Shown piece after piece: positions 15,618-22,826 of a DNA stretch of 31,028 nucleotides. The stretch is from the NCBI RefSeq assembly GCF_002366715.1, contig NZ_DFBS01000009.1, forward strand, positions 1 to 31,028, given 5' to 3'. Position numbers and translations under genes: made by a program. The first letter of the stretch is position 1, and each line of letters begins with the position of its first letter. This DNA comes from Halomonas sp. UBA3074. GTDB taxonomy: Bacteria; Pseudomonadota; Gammaproteobacteria; Pseudomonadales; Halomonadaceae. Below the pieces are notes generated by a model. It saw only the letters and a program-made list of their open reading frames with translations. It was not told the DNA's origin and did no database searches.

Positions 15618-16037
15618 TTAGCTCACAGACCCCTTGAATAGCTCACTGATTCCATATTTCAATGCTTCTTGCCCGGCTACTGCTCCAGCTGACCTGATAG
15701 CCTGAATTAACCTATCTAGCCCTTTGGGCTTGTTGAGCTCTTTGAGCACCTCAGCTCCTACAGGCGTTAGTATTAAGTGGACATTTGCGTAACTTCTACC
15801 CCCTCCTAGCTCTCGTGACTGCCCCCACCGATATTCCCGTTTGAGATCACGATTTTTGATAAGACCAGCGTCGTAGATTTCGTCCATGTGATAGACAAAT
15901 TTTAGATACTCGTTCTCGCTCGCTGCTTGAACATCATCGCCTACAAACTGTTTGTAGAGTTGGCCTAGCCGGGTACCTACATATTCACCCTCGCCAATAG
16001 CTTCAAGAATCTGTTGGACTAAAGCTGGTTGCAGCAT
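15618..16037 (-). CDS. hypothetical protein, winged-helix-like
   Basis: I do not recognise this gene. It encodes 139 aa from the ATG at 16037, which has AGGAGC seven bases upstream; an earlier in-frame GTG at 16064 lacks a ribosome site. Visible are an N-terminal helical block (LVQQILEAIGEGEYVG), a YHMDEIYDAGLIKNRD stretch typical of a DNA-binding winged helix, a glycine-rich hairpin (ELGGGRSYA), LTPVGAEVLKEL and a C-terminal helix. The pattern resembles DUF2513-type phage or accessory proteins, but that is a weak guess. It has its own terminator, and it lies beside a broken methylase and a toxin-antitoxin pair, suggesting accessory DNA. Confidence 0.6.
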   Translation of the reverse strand: MLQPALVQQILEAIGEGEYVGTRLGQLYKQFVGDDVQAASENEYLKFVYHMDEIYDAGLIKNRDLKREYRWGQSRELGGGRSYANVHLILTPVGAEVLKELNKPKGLDRLIQAIRSAGAVAGQEALKYGISELFKGSVS

Positions 16038-16064
16038 AGGTAATGCTCCTTGATATATAGACAC

Positions 16065-16356
16065 TTAAAACAACCCTACCGGTTCGGCATCCACATTCCA
16101 GCTAAAAATCAGCACCTCTTTAGCGTCTGAGCCGTTGCTGTTGCCACTGCCATCGGCCAGTGATTTAGATGAGGTAGCGTGTGAATATCCGGCGGATATC
16201 TGGGTGGTCGTTGAGGCTGATGATGGCCTTGCCCTTGAGCTTATCTAGCATGCTCGCCATTTCTTCGTACTGTCCTATGCCAAAGGGTACCTCATATCTT
16301 GCTGTCTGCCAGTAAGGTGGATTCACATAAAAGAGGGTGTATGGGCGGTCAGAGCG
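16065..16356 (-). pseudogene. remnant of a Dam/D12-class DNA adenine methylase
   Basis: Read on the minus strand, 16356-16165 encodes RPYTLFYVNPPYW, EMASMLDKLKGKAIISLND and HPDIRRIFTRY before a stop. The NPPY is catalytic motif IV of N6-adenine methylases. A frame change near 16170-16177 then continues with a typical C-terminal tail (SDAKEVLIFSW) to the stop at 16065-16067. Only about the last third of a normal ~270 aa enzyme is present; upstream the frame is closed by a stop at 16357-16359. It is therefore truncated and frameshifted and cannot be an active enzyme. Such methylases are common in prophages and mobile islands. Confidence 0.8.
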
Positions 16357-16405
16357 CTAATGCAGCTCTGGCGATGCTCTTAATCGCCGCGACAGAGATC
16401 TAAAA

Positions 16406-16690
16406 TCATTCGGTAGGAGGCCAATTTTGAGCGCTGTGCAACACGCGAAGAATTTCAACACGGTCGGGTTTAAGGCGGTACACGCTGATATAAGCGGTGC
16501 CAGGTATCACTAACTCACGTGTTCCTGGCAGTCGGCCATCACGTCCACGCTGGGGGTGTTCGGCTAATCCATCTGTCATGCGTTCGATTGTATCGATCAT
16601 CGCCAGCGCGGCGGTGGGATTATCAAGCGCAATATAATCGGCGATGCTTTCGAGGTCGTTAAATGCGCTTCTCAGCCATTTAATCTGCAT
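16406..16690 (-). CDS. RelE/ParE-family toxin
   Basis: This 94 aa protein has the RelE/ParE fold pattern: an N-terminal helical pair (RSAFNDLESIADYIALDNP), then HPQRGRDGRLPGTRELVI, PGTAYISVYRLKPDRVEIL and RVLHSAQNWP. The GTRELVIPGT..YRVEILRVLH pattern is typical of ParE-type toxins. These either poison DNA gyrase (ParE) or cleave mRNA on ribosomes (RelE); which applies cannot be told from sequence. The start lies inside the end of the upstream antitoxin gene (11 bp overlap), giving the usual antitoxin-first coupled arrangement. Confidence 0.88.
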   Translation of the reverse strand: MQIKWLRSAFNDLESIADYIALDNPTAALAMIDTIERMTDGLAEHPQRGRDGRLPGTRELVIPGTAYISVYRLKPDRVEILRVLHSAQNWPPTE

Positions 16691-17141
16691 TTAGCTCTCG
16701 CTTTGCACTGTCTTCCTTGATTCGCTGGCGAAGTGTTGCCATGGCAGGCGCGTGATCAATCCATTCAGCATTGGGACTGTCGGCTTCTGCCAGTGCGGTG
16801 GCCACCTGCTGTCTAAACCAAGCATCGTGTTCAGCGGCTTCATGGGTGCGGGTTAAGCGGTTGGCAGCGTCAGGTCTTGAGCGTGTTGGTGTGGCGTCGT
16901 AATGCTCAGCGTTAACGCTGAAATGATCAATGCCAAGCTGTTTCAAGTAGCGCGCCAATGTCTCAAAACGGCTGAATACTCGTACCGCACCACGGCGAGA
17001 CACTAGCCTGCCCTTTGTGCCGTTCAGATCCACCTCAACGAACCATCCGCCGGGCTGACCCACCGCCACCGTGTCTTGCATTGAGCGTTCATTTGCCAGC
17101 CGTGCAAGGGTATGGTGATCGATATTGATAAGCGTCATCAT
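16680..17141 (-). CDS. long two-domain antitoxin paired with the ParE-type toxin
   Basis: This 153 aa protein overlaps the toxin gene. The N-terminal part (about 1-75) has LARLANERSMQDTVAVGQPGGW followed by a VEVDLNGTKGRL strand pattern and RFETLARYLKQLGIDHF, which looks like a compact beta/alpha domain. The C-terminal part (HEAAEHDAWFRQQVATALAEAD) resembles the toxin-binding tail of PHD/ParD/PaaA2-like antitoxins. It is about twice the length of common ParD antitoxins. No good ribosome site precedes the ATG (ATGATG, alternative start three bases later). Antitoxin identity is inferred mainly from position and the tail. Confidence 0.75.
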   Translation of the reverse strand: MMTLINIDHHTLARLANERSMQDTVAVGQPGGWFVEVDLNGTKGRLVSRRGAVRVFSRFETLARYLKQLGIDHFSVNAEHYDATPTRSRPDAANRLTRTHEAAEHDAWFRQQVATALAEADSPNAEWIDHAPAMATLRQRIKEDSAKRELNAD

Positions 17142-17514
17142 GGCGTCACCAAGTATTTATAAAGTGGTATACAGTTAGTAATTATAGGCAGTTTTCACAG
17201 GGCCAGCCAGTATCACCAAACCAGCCAGGCAGGACGCGCTTTATGGCGCTAATGATGTGGGCGTAAGTTGTGTTTGAATACGCTGTGTCAGCTTGTAAAG
17301 TATTTGGCCCTCGATTGAGGGCATGGAAATACGCAAAGGTGGCTGCTATTCATTGGCAGTTTCACATGTAAAGAAAAGGGCTTTTTCCTTTGTATGTCAG
17401 CTTCGACATGCATAGATTTTATGCTTTTTTATACATGCACTAAGCAAGAGGCACTCGGTGTTGCCAACGTTACCCCTTGAGCACATCGAAATCGGAAACA
17501 TCAACACAACAATG
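17142..17514. other. intergenic region between the TA pair and the META lipoprotein
   Basis: There is no credible gene. The minus strand has TATAAT (17181-17186) and TATAAA (17156-17161), possible -10 elements for the TA operon, but clear -35 boxes were not found. GTATAC at 17167-17172 is a short palindrome near the TA start. A 5 bp GCATA/TATGC hairpin (17410-17424) followed by six T residues could be a weak plus-strand terminator. Confidence 0.4.
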
Positions 17515-17973
17515 CTAATAAAGATGCACCGCTTCAAAGCTAGCCAGCGGTGCATCGTTATCATCCAGCAACTGAAGCCTTGCGCCTTCCACGTGCCATG
17601 CGTTCGCCTGTTTGAGGGCGGTTAGAAAGTCCTGCTCAGTTTTCATCGGGGCCGCCGGGCAGGCCTTTTTGGTGGTGGCGACCTGGTTGAACGCGATGTG
17701 CGCGTTCTCCACTTGGTAGCGGCCCGTTAGCGTATTGCAGCCGGTGGAGCCCGCTAAGCGGGAGGCGTCTCGATGTAGCACCAGGTGGGCTTCACGAACG
17801 TTTTCTTGAGCGGTGACCGGCGCGCCATCAACGTTGACCAGCTTCCAGTAAGTATTGACCAGCGATTCATCCGGGTACTTTGCTGCTTGGTGGCGATCAA
17901 CCTTCGTTGACGAGCAGCCAGCGGCCACCAGGGTGATACTGGTCAATACGCAAAACATGAGTTGCCGAATCAA
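17515..17973 (-). CDS. META-domain lipoprotein (HslJ-like)
   Basis: This is a small envelope lipoprotein with one META domain. It has a signal peptide and lipobox LVAAGC. The domain starts at NTYWKLVNVDG and carries the signature GSTGCNTLTGRY and TTKKACP. META proteins such as HslJ are linked to heat and chemical stress. The start is ambiguous. A TTG at 17973 has AGGAG seven bases before it and gives 152 aa. An ATG at 17988 has no ribosome site and would put that AGGAG inside the gene, so the TTG is preferred. It is the last member of a five-gene minus-strand run, 34 nt after the K+ channel gene. Confidence 0.82.
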   Translation of the reverse strand: MIRQLMFCVLTSITLVAAGCSSTKVDRHQAAKYPDESLVNTYWKLVNVDGAPVTAQENVREAHLVLHRDASRLAGSTGCNTLTGRYQVENAHIAFNQVATTKKACPAAPMKTEQDFLTALKQANAWHVEGARLQLLDDNDAPLASFEAVHLY

Positions 17974-18007
17974 TGTATTACTCCTCATTTAGGTATCGCC
18001 GCCATTG

Positions 18008-19036
18008 CTAAATGTGGCTGTTATTCGTTGATTGCCATATATCTTGCCACTGCCAGCCATCTTTATGAACATAGGCTACCAATAACGTTTGGTAGGGCAG
18101 CGAGGCTAAATAGTCGTGTATCTCAGCGTTCGATTTCCCAATGCCGGGTAAGTCGGCATAACCATTGAGCACAGGAATGTCAGGCAGCTGTTGGCTTGGG
18201 TTGATAAAGGCGCTGTCGAGCGTATCCAGAAATTGCTCGATGGTTTTGCGTGTGATTAACAGCTGTTCCCGTGAAGTATCCTCCAGTTGTGTGCTGGCAA
18301 AGCACGCCACATTGATGGCTTGATACAGGGTCGCGATCGCGAGCGAAAACGCTTTGCTACGCGCCTCGCTGTGATAGTAGTGCAGGATTGGGTAGGCTAA
18401 ATGCTGCTGTCCCAAGGTCGTGATCGATGATTGTAGTGTCTGTAGTTGGCTTATTAGCGTCGTATATTCCCCGCCGCTGTGAGTGGCCGCAAGAATCTGC
18501 TGAGGATCTTCGCCCATCGCGCTGATAGTCAGCGATGCTTGGCGTTTTTGAATGACGTTGGTAATGATATTCAGCACATAGGTAATCGATAGGGTAAACA
18601 GGAAAAAGCCGTTTGCGGCCGCCAGCACCGGCGGAAGGCGCCACGTGTCATTGCCTGCCACGAAATCACCGTAGCCCAGCGTGGTGAGGGTATATCCCGT
18701 GTAGTAGGCCCGCTCCATTACGCTGGCGGTCGCCTTCGAAATGGACACTACGACGGCTTGCGGTGAACTACAAAAAAGTAAAAACCAACCCAGCCAGGCG
18801 ACGAAAAACCACGTCAGCAGTAGCGTTACCGTTATCCAGGGGCCGACAGAAGAGAGCATGGCGTGGCTTTTACGCCGGCGGTGAATATTGAGCAGTAAAA
18901 ACCACAGCCCACTGACCAATCGGTTGGTGAGAGGGCCGCCTGAGCTCGAGACCGATAGCGTGGTTCGAATGGCGTCGTAAATGACCAGTAAAATCAGCAG
19001 GGCGCCGATGATCCCCACGAGCGTGCTTCCCATCAC
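18008..19036 (-). CDS. two-transmembrane-type potassium channel protein
   Basis: This 342 aa inner-membrane protein has an N-terminal helix, two further hydrophobic segments (about 66-90 and 133-160) and a pore loop with the K+ selectivity filter TLGYGD (119-124). The C-terminal half is soluble and helical, with no RCK/TrkA nucleotide motif that I can see. It matches the prokaryotic ion-channel (Ion_trans_2) pattern and should conduct K+. GTG and ATG starts are adjacent; AGGAG is nine bases before the GTG. The CaCA exchanger ends 41 nt upstream and the META lipoprotein starts 34 nt downstream. Its gating signal is not visible. Confidence 0.88.
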   Translation of the reverse strand: MMGSTLVGIIGALLILLVIYDAIRTTLSVSSSGGPLTNRLVSGLWFLLLNIHRRRKSHAMLSSVGPWITVTLLLTWFFVAWLGWFLLFCSSPQAVVVSISKATASVMERAYYTGYTLTTLGYGDFVAGNDTWRLPPVLAAANGFFLFTLSITYVLNIITNVIQKRQASLTISAMGEDPQQILAATHSGGEYTTLISQLQTLQSSITTLGQQHLAYPILHYYHSEARSKAFSLAIATLYQAINVACFASTQLEDTSREQLLITRKTIEQFLDTLDSAFINPSQQLPDIPVLNGYADLPGIGKSNAEIHDYLASLPYQTLLVAYVHKDGWQWQDIWQSTNNSHI

Positions 19037-19077
19037 AATTAACTGCTCCTTTGAAATATTTAACGCTGACGTAAGCG

Positions 19078-20112
19078 CTAGTTCACCATTAGCGTGGCAA
19101 TGCCCGCCATATAGAGGCCGATGATGACTAGGCTTTCAAAGCCGATACGGCCAGGCCCCTGCTCTTGGCGATGCAACAGGCCCAGCATTAATACGCCTGT
19201 CATTAACACGGCGAGGGCAACCCATAGCATGACCTGATCAGGTATGACGTGATAAATCGAGCCACCGCGATAAGCGATATCTGACGCGGCGGCAAACAGG
19301 GTATCAAACGCATTGCCGCCAATAATGCCTGCCACGGCGAGCGTTAGCGCTCCACGTCTTACCGCTGCGACGGTGGTGACCAGCTCAGGCAACGACGTGG
19401 CCACCGAGGTCAGTAGCACCCCAACCGCCGCTTGGCTAAGGCCGGTTTCCGTTGCAATCACCGTAGCGCTGCGCTCGAGTAGCCAGCCAGTCAGGCCTAT
19501 GGCAAGGGCAAGGCCCAAAAATAGTAGCCAGAGGCGCATTAGCGTTAGTTTTCCCGGCGACTCATCGGGCTGGTCTTCATGGGTTTCACGCGTTCGGGTG
19601 GGCGCCCACATCGGGCGAGTTTGGGCATTTTTAACCAGCTTCAGCCCAAACAGATAAGCGATAAATAGCAGGGGAGTGACAGGGTGTAGCTGCCACAACG
19701 TCCACTCAGGCGTAAAGCGACCCAACAGCAACAGGCATAGCAGGCACAGCAGTAACGCACCCTGAATCAAATTGCCTAGGGAGGCCGCCGCGTGTTCGAG
19801 ATTCGCGCGCCGATACGCCATATCGGCGATGGTTAAAAATAGCGTCTGAACAGCGATACCGCCCAAGGCATTACTCATTGCCAGTTCGGGTTTGCCGGTC
19901 CAAGCCGAAGACACTGACACCACAATGCCGGATAGCGACGTCGCCATTCCCAGTAACACAGCACCGGCAATGGCTTCGCCTAGCCCGGTACGGTCAGCGA
20001 GGTCGTCGACAATCCGTGCAAGCCGGGTACCCACGATGCCAATGATGGCGGCGCAAGCGCTGAACAGGGCAAAAGCGGCGGTTAATGACATATCATTGAG
20101 CAGTGTGAGCAT
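19078..20112 (-). CDS. CaCA-family cation exchanger
   Basis: This 344 aa protein has about ten hydrophobic segments in two halves, joined by a hydrophilic loop (about 165-188). The second alpha-repeat is canonical: TSVATSLPELVTTVAAVRRG (235-254) and GGNAFDTLFAAASD (265-278). The first repeat (49-98) reads GMATSLSGIVVSV and SNALGGIAVQTLFLTIADM. It lacks the usual acidic residue after TS-x-P (Gly62 instead), and Gln replaces a polar or acidic residue later. Family members exchange Ca2+ for Na+ or H+. The altered first repeat leaves the ion uncertain. It sits mid-way in the five-gene ion-transport run. Confidence 0.85.
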   Translation of the reverse strand: MLTLLNDMSLTAAFALFSACAAIIGIVGTRLARIVDDLADRTGLGEAIAGAVLLGMATSLSGIVVSVSSAWTGKPELAMSNALGGIAVQTLFLTIADMAYRRANLEHAAASLGNLIQGALLLCLLCLLLLGRFTPEWTLWQLHPVTPLLFIAYLFGLKLVKNAQTRPMWAPTRTRETHEDQPDESPGKLTLMRLWLLFLGLALAIGLTGWLLERSATVIATETGLSQAAVGVLLTSVATSLPELVTTVAAVRRGALTLAVAGIIGGNAFDTLFAAASDIAYRGGSIYHVIPDQVMLWVALAVLMTGVLMLGLLHRQEQGPGRIGFESLVIIGLYMAGIATLMVN

Positions 20113-20166
20113 AAATGACCCCGGCCAGGGTAGGTGGTCTTGAGATGTCGATAAGCGTGAAACGCC

Positions 20167-21132
20167 TTACAGCATCGGTGATTCGATGGTGGTGTCACTG
20201 GGCCAAGCCGTGACCACGACTTCATAAATACGCCAGTCGTAGTGGTTTAAAAACTGCGCTGCCTCGCGTAAGTGGTGCGCCAAATTCTCGTCGCTATGGG
20301 GAACCACAAATGCTTCGCCGCTAAAGATATGGCCCTCCTCACGTAAGCGTACGGCAGCACTGGCGACCCACTCCAGGTTACATAATTGTGCCTCTAACGC
20401 TTCAGCAAGATGTTCTGGCTCTGCTTTAGAGGTAAAGCGGGGGCGCCTGTCGAGAAGGTCACCCACTGCTTCTTTCAGGTTCGTCACGCCATCCTTGGTG
20501 ACATCGAGCGCAATAAGCGCACCTGCCAGCGCATCCGCCCACCATAGGCCAGCGCCAACGCCGAGTATCCCCGCAATCGCGGCAAGCCCCGTCATCCAAT
20601 CCGCCTTACTCATCTTGCCATCCACAAACACCGTTTTTTCATGTACTTTTTTAGCGGCTTTCATCTGTAAATGGCCGATGATGGCCGGTGGAATGACGCT
20701 GTAAATCAGCGCACCAATCATTAACCACCCCATCCAAAAAGTAGTGCCGAAGAGCTCGACGGCGCCAATGCTGGGGTGCTCCATTTTGGCGAGCTTCAGC
20801 AGCGAATCAAGCAGCAGGATACTGCCGAGCAGCGCCAACGCCGTGGCTGCACAGAGAAAAGCGATACTGGTAGCTCGCTGATAGCCATAGGGAAAGACTT
20901 CATTAGGTGCTCGGTTGCGATACCGCATGGCGACCAGAAAAGCGATAGGAGGAATTAACGAGAGCATGTCTTCAAACCAGGCCACTCGCATGGCCTGACT
21001 ACTGCCTAGCACCAAAGCCAGTACGCTGACGATGGAGATCCGAAACCCCAGGTTCCACCATTCAAGCCGTACGAGGTAATCAAGGTCTTTCTGTTTATCA
21101 GGCGGCAGTTGATACGCTTGCCTTATTTTCAT
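20167..21132 (-). CDS. CDF-like cation transporter with altered metal site
   Basis: This 322 aa cation-diffusion-facilitator-type membrane protein has six hydrophobic segments and a short cytoplasmic C-terminal domain, LLDRRPRF onward. By eye it aligns with YiiP. However, the metal-site pattern DxxxD of helix 2 appears as EDMLSLI (54-60), and HxxxD of helix 5 appears as MSKAD (174-178), so only D55 and D178 look retained. Zinc transport should not be assumed. The ATG at 21132 has GGAGG seven bases upstream and overlaps the preceding stop (ATGA). A longer frame from 21210 would overlap the upstream gene heavily and is rejected. Confidence 0.8.
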   Translation of the reverse strand: MKIRQAYQLPPDKQKDLDYLVRLEWWNLGFRISIVSVLALVLGSSQAMRVAWFEDMLSLIPPIAFLVAMRYRNRAPNEVFPYGYQRATSIAFLCAATALALLGSILLLDSLLKLAKMEHPSIGAVELFGTTFWMGWLMIGALIYSVIPPAIIGHLQMKAAKKVHEKTVFVDGKMSKADWMTGLAAIAGILGVGAGLWWADALAGALIALDVTKDGVTNLKEAVGDLLDRRPRFTSKAEPEHLAEALEAQLCNLEWVASAAVRLREEGHIFSGEAFVVPHSDENLAHHLREAAQFLNHYDWRIYEVVVTAWPSDTTIESPML

Positions 21133-21866
21133 TGCGCCGCCTCCAGTTGTTGCAGCCGCTGCTCGATATTGGCGTAGCCATTGAGGTGGCGTTGCAATGC
21201 CAGCATCCACGCGTTCTCGCCTTTAGGGAGTGCCATTACCTGCTTATCGGTAATGATCTCCCAAGGGCCGGCGACCAGCCCGTGCGCCGATAACCACCAC
21301 GTAGGCCCGGCAACGGGGCCCTCGGCACGGGCGATATTGGCCACCTTGATCGGCTTGGCGTTTCTTTCTTTAAGGGCTGCATGCATATGATTAACAGGAG
21401 AAATAGCGACTTCGAGACCCTCTAGCGAAGTGGGAAACGGCATCCCTGATGGAAAACCGACGGTATAGCGGCTGTGATAATAGGGGCGGGTCAGCGCCGC
21501 TTGTTGGCTCAGGCGGGAGCTATTCGTTAATCCCCCTATTACCAGGTCAAGTTGTCGATGCTGCAGGGCGGCTAGCAACCTATCTTCACTGCCCCAGTGC
21601 CAGCGGATTTCTGCATTAAGCCGTTCTGCCAATGAGCGGATGATGTCTGGCTCCAGGCCAGCAGGGCCGTCTTCTCGGCGGATCACCCAAGGCGGATTTT
21701 CAGTCAATCCGACCTCCAGTGTCCCTCCCTGGAGTCGTTCCATCGTATGCTCTATGTCTTGGGGGTAGCGGCACCCTGGTAGGGTCAACGCTGACAATAC
21801 GCCTAATACAACGATGAAAAGTGCGCGCTGAGACCCAAAAAAGCCTTTCCCTTTTTTGGTTTTCAT
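21129..21866 (-). CDS. solute-binding (SBP_bac_3-like) lipoprotein
   Basis: This 245 aa periplasmic binding-protein-type lipoprotein has a long basic N terminus, a hydrophobic segment and lipobox LTLPGC (C32). The mature part begins LEVGLTENPPWVIRREDGPAGLEPDI, the usual opening of family 3 amino-acid binding proteins, then LLAALQHRQLDLVIGGLTNS and TRPYYHSRYTVGF. No ABC permease or ATPase gene is nearby. Instead its stop overlaps the start of a CDF-like transporter, so it may act as a sensor or accessory lipoprotein. It is the first gene of the five-gene run; AGGG precedes the ATG. A hairpin lies 21-55 nt upstream. Confidence 0.82.
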   Translation of the reverse strand: MKTKKGKGFFGSQRALFIVVLGVLSALTLPGCRYPQDIEHTMERLQGGTLEVGLTENPPWVIRREDGPAGLEPDIIRSLAERLNAEIRWHWGSEDRLLAALQHRQLDLVIGGLTNSSRLSQQAALTRPYYHSRYTVGFPSGMPFPTSLEGLEVAISPVNHMHAALKERNAKPIKVANIARAEGPVAGPTWWLSAHGLVAGPWEIITDKQVMALPKGENAWMLALQRHLNGYANIEQRLQQLEAAQ

Positions 21867-21886
21867 AGCGAGAACCCTGATAACAA

Positions 21887-21921
21887 TGACGCTGCCCAGC
21901 GATAACGGCTAGGCAGCGTCA
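21887..21921 (-). promoter_or_regulatory. leader hairpin before the ion-transport operon
   Basis: TGACGCTGCC (21887-21896) and GGCAGCGTCA (21912-21921) form a perfect 10 bp stem with a 15 nt loop, just upstream of the solute-binding lipoprotein gene. There is no T run. A role in translation or mRNA stability is inference. Confidence 0.5.
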
Positions 21922-21965
21922 ATGCCTGAACGGTAATGAATGGTTAGTTGGTTCAGCTAACGTAA

Positions 21966-22001
21966 GCGCCCAATAGTCGTTAATCCCAACTATTGGGGCG
22001 C
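21966..22001 (-). terminator. hairpin after the SFPASDPP-tail gene
   Basis: GCGCCCAATAGT (21966-21977) pairs with ACTATT plus GGGCGC (21989-22001, one extra G) over an 11 nt loop, 6 nt past the stop of the gene at 22007. The tail after the stem is not T-rich, so it is a moderate terminator call. Confidence 0.55.
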
Positions 22002-22006
22002 CTCTG

Positions 22007-22294
22007 CTAATTAGGGTCATTCTTGCCGAGCGTAAAATCCGGCGGATCGCTGGCCGGGAAGCTTTCATCGCTCATTTCATCGACATGTTCCTGTTGCTTG
22101 CGAAAAGCATTGAGCTTGACGAATTCACTCAATGGCTTGGCGAGCACCCAGTGCTCGTCTTGGCGGGTTAATTCCTGGTTAGGCACGCTGTAGGTATTGC
22201 CATCGCTGGCTTCAAGCGCTACCCGCTTTAAGTACTTATCTTTAATAAAGTGGCCGATAAGCTGTTGCTTATCATCATAAACTGGATTTTTCAC
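22007..22294 (-). CDS. small hydrophilic protein with SFPASDPP tail
   Basis: This 95 aa soluble protein has no signal peptide. The N-terminal half (VYDDKQQLIGHFIKDKYLKR, ALEASDGNTYSVPNQEL) looks like a small beta-barrel. The C-terminal tail has DEMSDESFPASDPPDF; the ESFPASDPP motif recurs at the ends of many small bacterial proteins of unknown function, often near stress genes. The GTG start has GAGG eight bases upstream. A strong hairpin follows the stop. Function is unknown; it lies between the ion-transport run and a disordered-protein gene on the same strand. Confidence 0.7.
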   Translation of the reverse strand: MKNPVYDDKQQLIGHFIKDKYLKRVALEASDGNTYSVPNQELTRQDEHWVLAKPLSEFVKLNAFRKQQEHVDEMSDESFPASDPPDFTLGKNDPN

Positions 22295-22364
22295 GGTAAC
22301 TGCCTCATCAAGTAAACGTAACCATAGCGGTCAAGAAAGGCGCAATGCTCGACGGAGGTCGAGG

Positions 22365-22670
22365 CTATTCGCTGCTCTTTGGATCGACCTCATCTGTTTT
22401 TTGATCAATATTGTCTTTATGCGCTTTTTTCTCCTTCGCCAGCTGTGCGCCAGAAAAAGGAGCCGCCTCAAGAGAGGTGTTATGGCCTGGTGAGGAAGAG
22501 TCTTTATCAGCTTTCTGATTATCGACGTTTTCGTCGGGTCGAAAGGGCTTGGGCTCTTCATGATGGGAGCCCTCACGACCAGCTTGCTGATCGTCATTAG
22601 GCATGTCCTTATCTAACAGTTGCTTGGCCTTCTGACTCTCTTCGCGCTTATCAGTGGATTGACGGTTCAT
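22365..22670 (-). CDS. highly hydrophilic, probably disordered protein
   Basis: This 101 aa protein is almost entirely charged or polar (rich in D, E, K, Q, S) with no hydrophobic core: MNRQSTDKREESQKAKQLLD, then GSHHEEPKPFRPDENVDNQK, then a tail KKAHKDNIDQKTDEVDPKSS. The ATG at 22670 is preferred because AGGAGG lies six bases before it; the frame extends to 22790 but without a ribosome site. I do not recognise a family. The composition suggests a stress or desiccation-type protein, which fits the neighbouring catalase and KGG genes, but this is inference. Confidence 0.6.
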   Translation of the reverse strand: MNRQSTDKREESQKAKQLLDKDMPNDDQQAGREGSHHEEPKPFRPDENVDNQKADKDSSSPGHNTSLEAAPFSGAQLAKEKKAHKDNIDQKTDEVDPKSSE

Positions 22671-22826
22671 GATTTCCCTCCTGGATAATGTCGCCGTAAG
22701 GTTTATATCGATAGGTTTAAAAAATGCTGGTGCACCGTTTTCTTGCAGCACATTTTTTCCGTTTAGCGGCGTGCGTGTCGGCTTGCCCAAGGCGTTGAGC
22801 CCATAGCGGCCCCGCCTTTTAACCCA

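Noticed and set aside
15363..17514. Possible CRISPR or integrase-defined island
   Set aside because: No spaced direct repeats, integrase gene or att duplication of the tRNA-Thr 3' end was found.
21129..21866. ABC importer operon for the solute-binding lipoprotein
   Set aside because: No permease or ATPase gene lies nearby; the flanking genes are a CDF-like transporter and unrelated small proteins.
22331..22597. 88-codon minus-strand frame rich in Arg and Lys
   Set aside because: It overlaps the disordered-protein gene at 22365-22670 in another frame. That gene has AGGAGG before its start; this frame has none.
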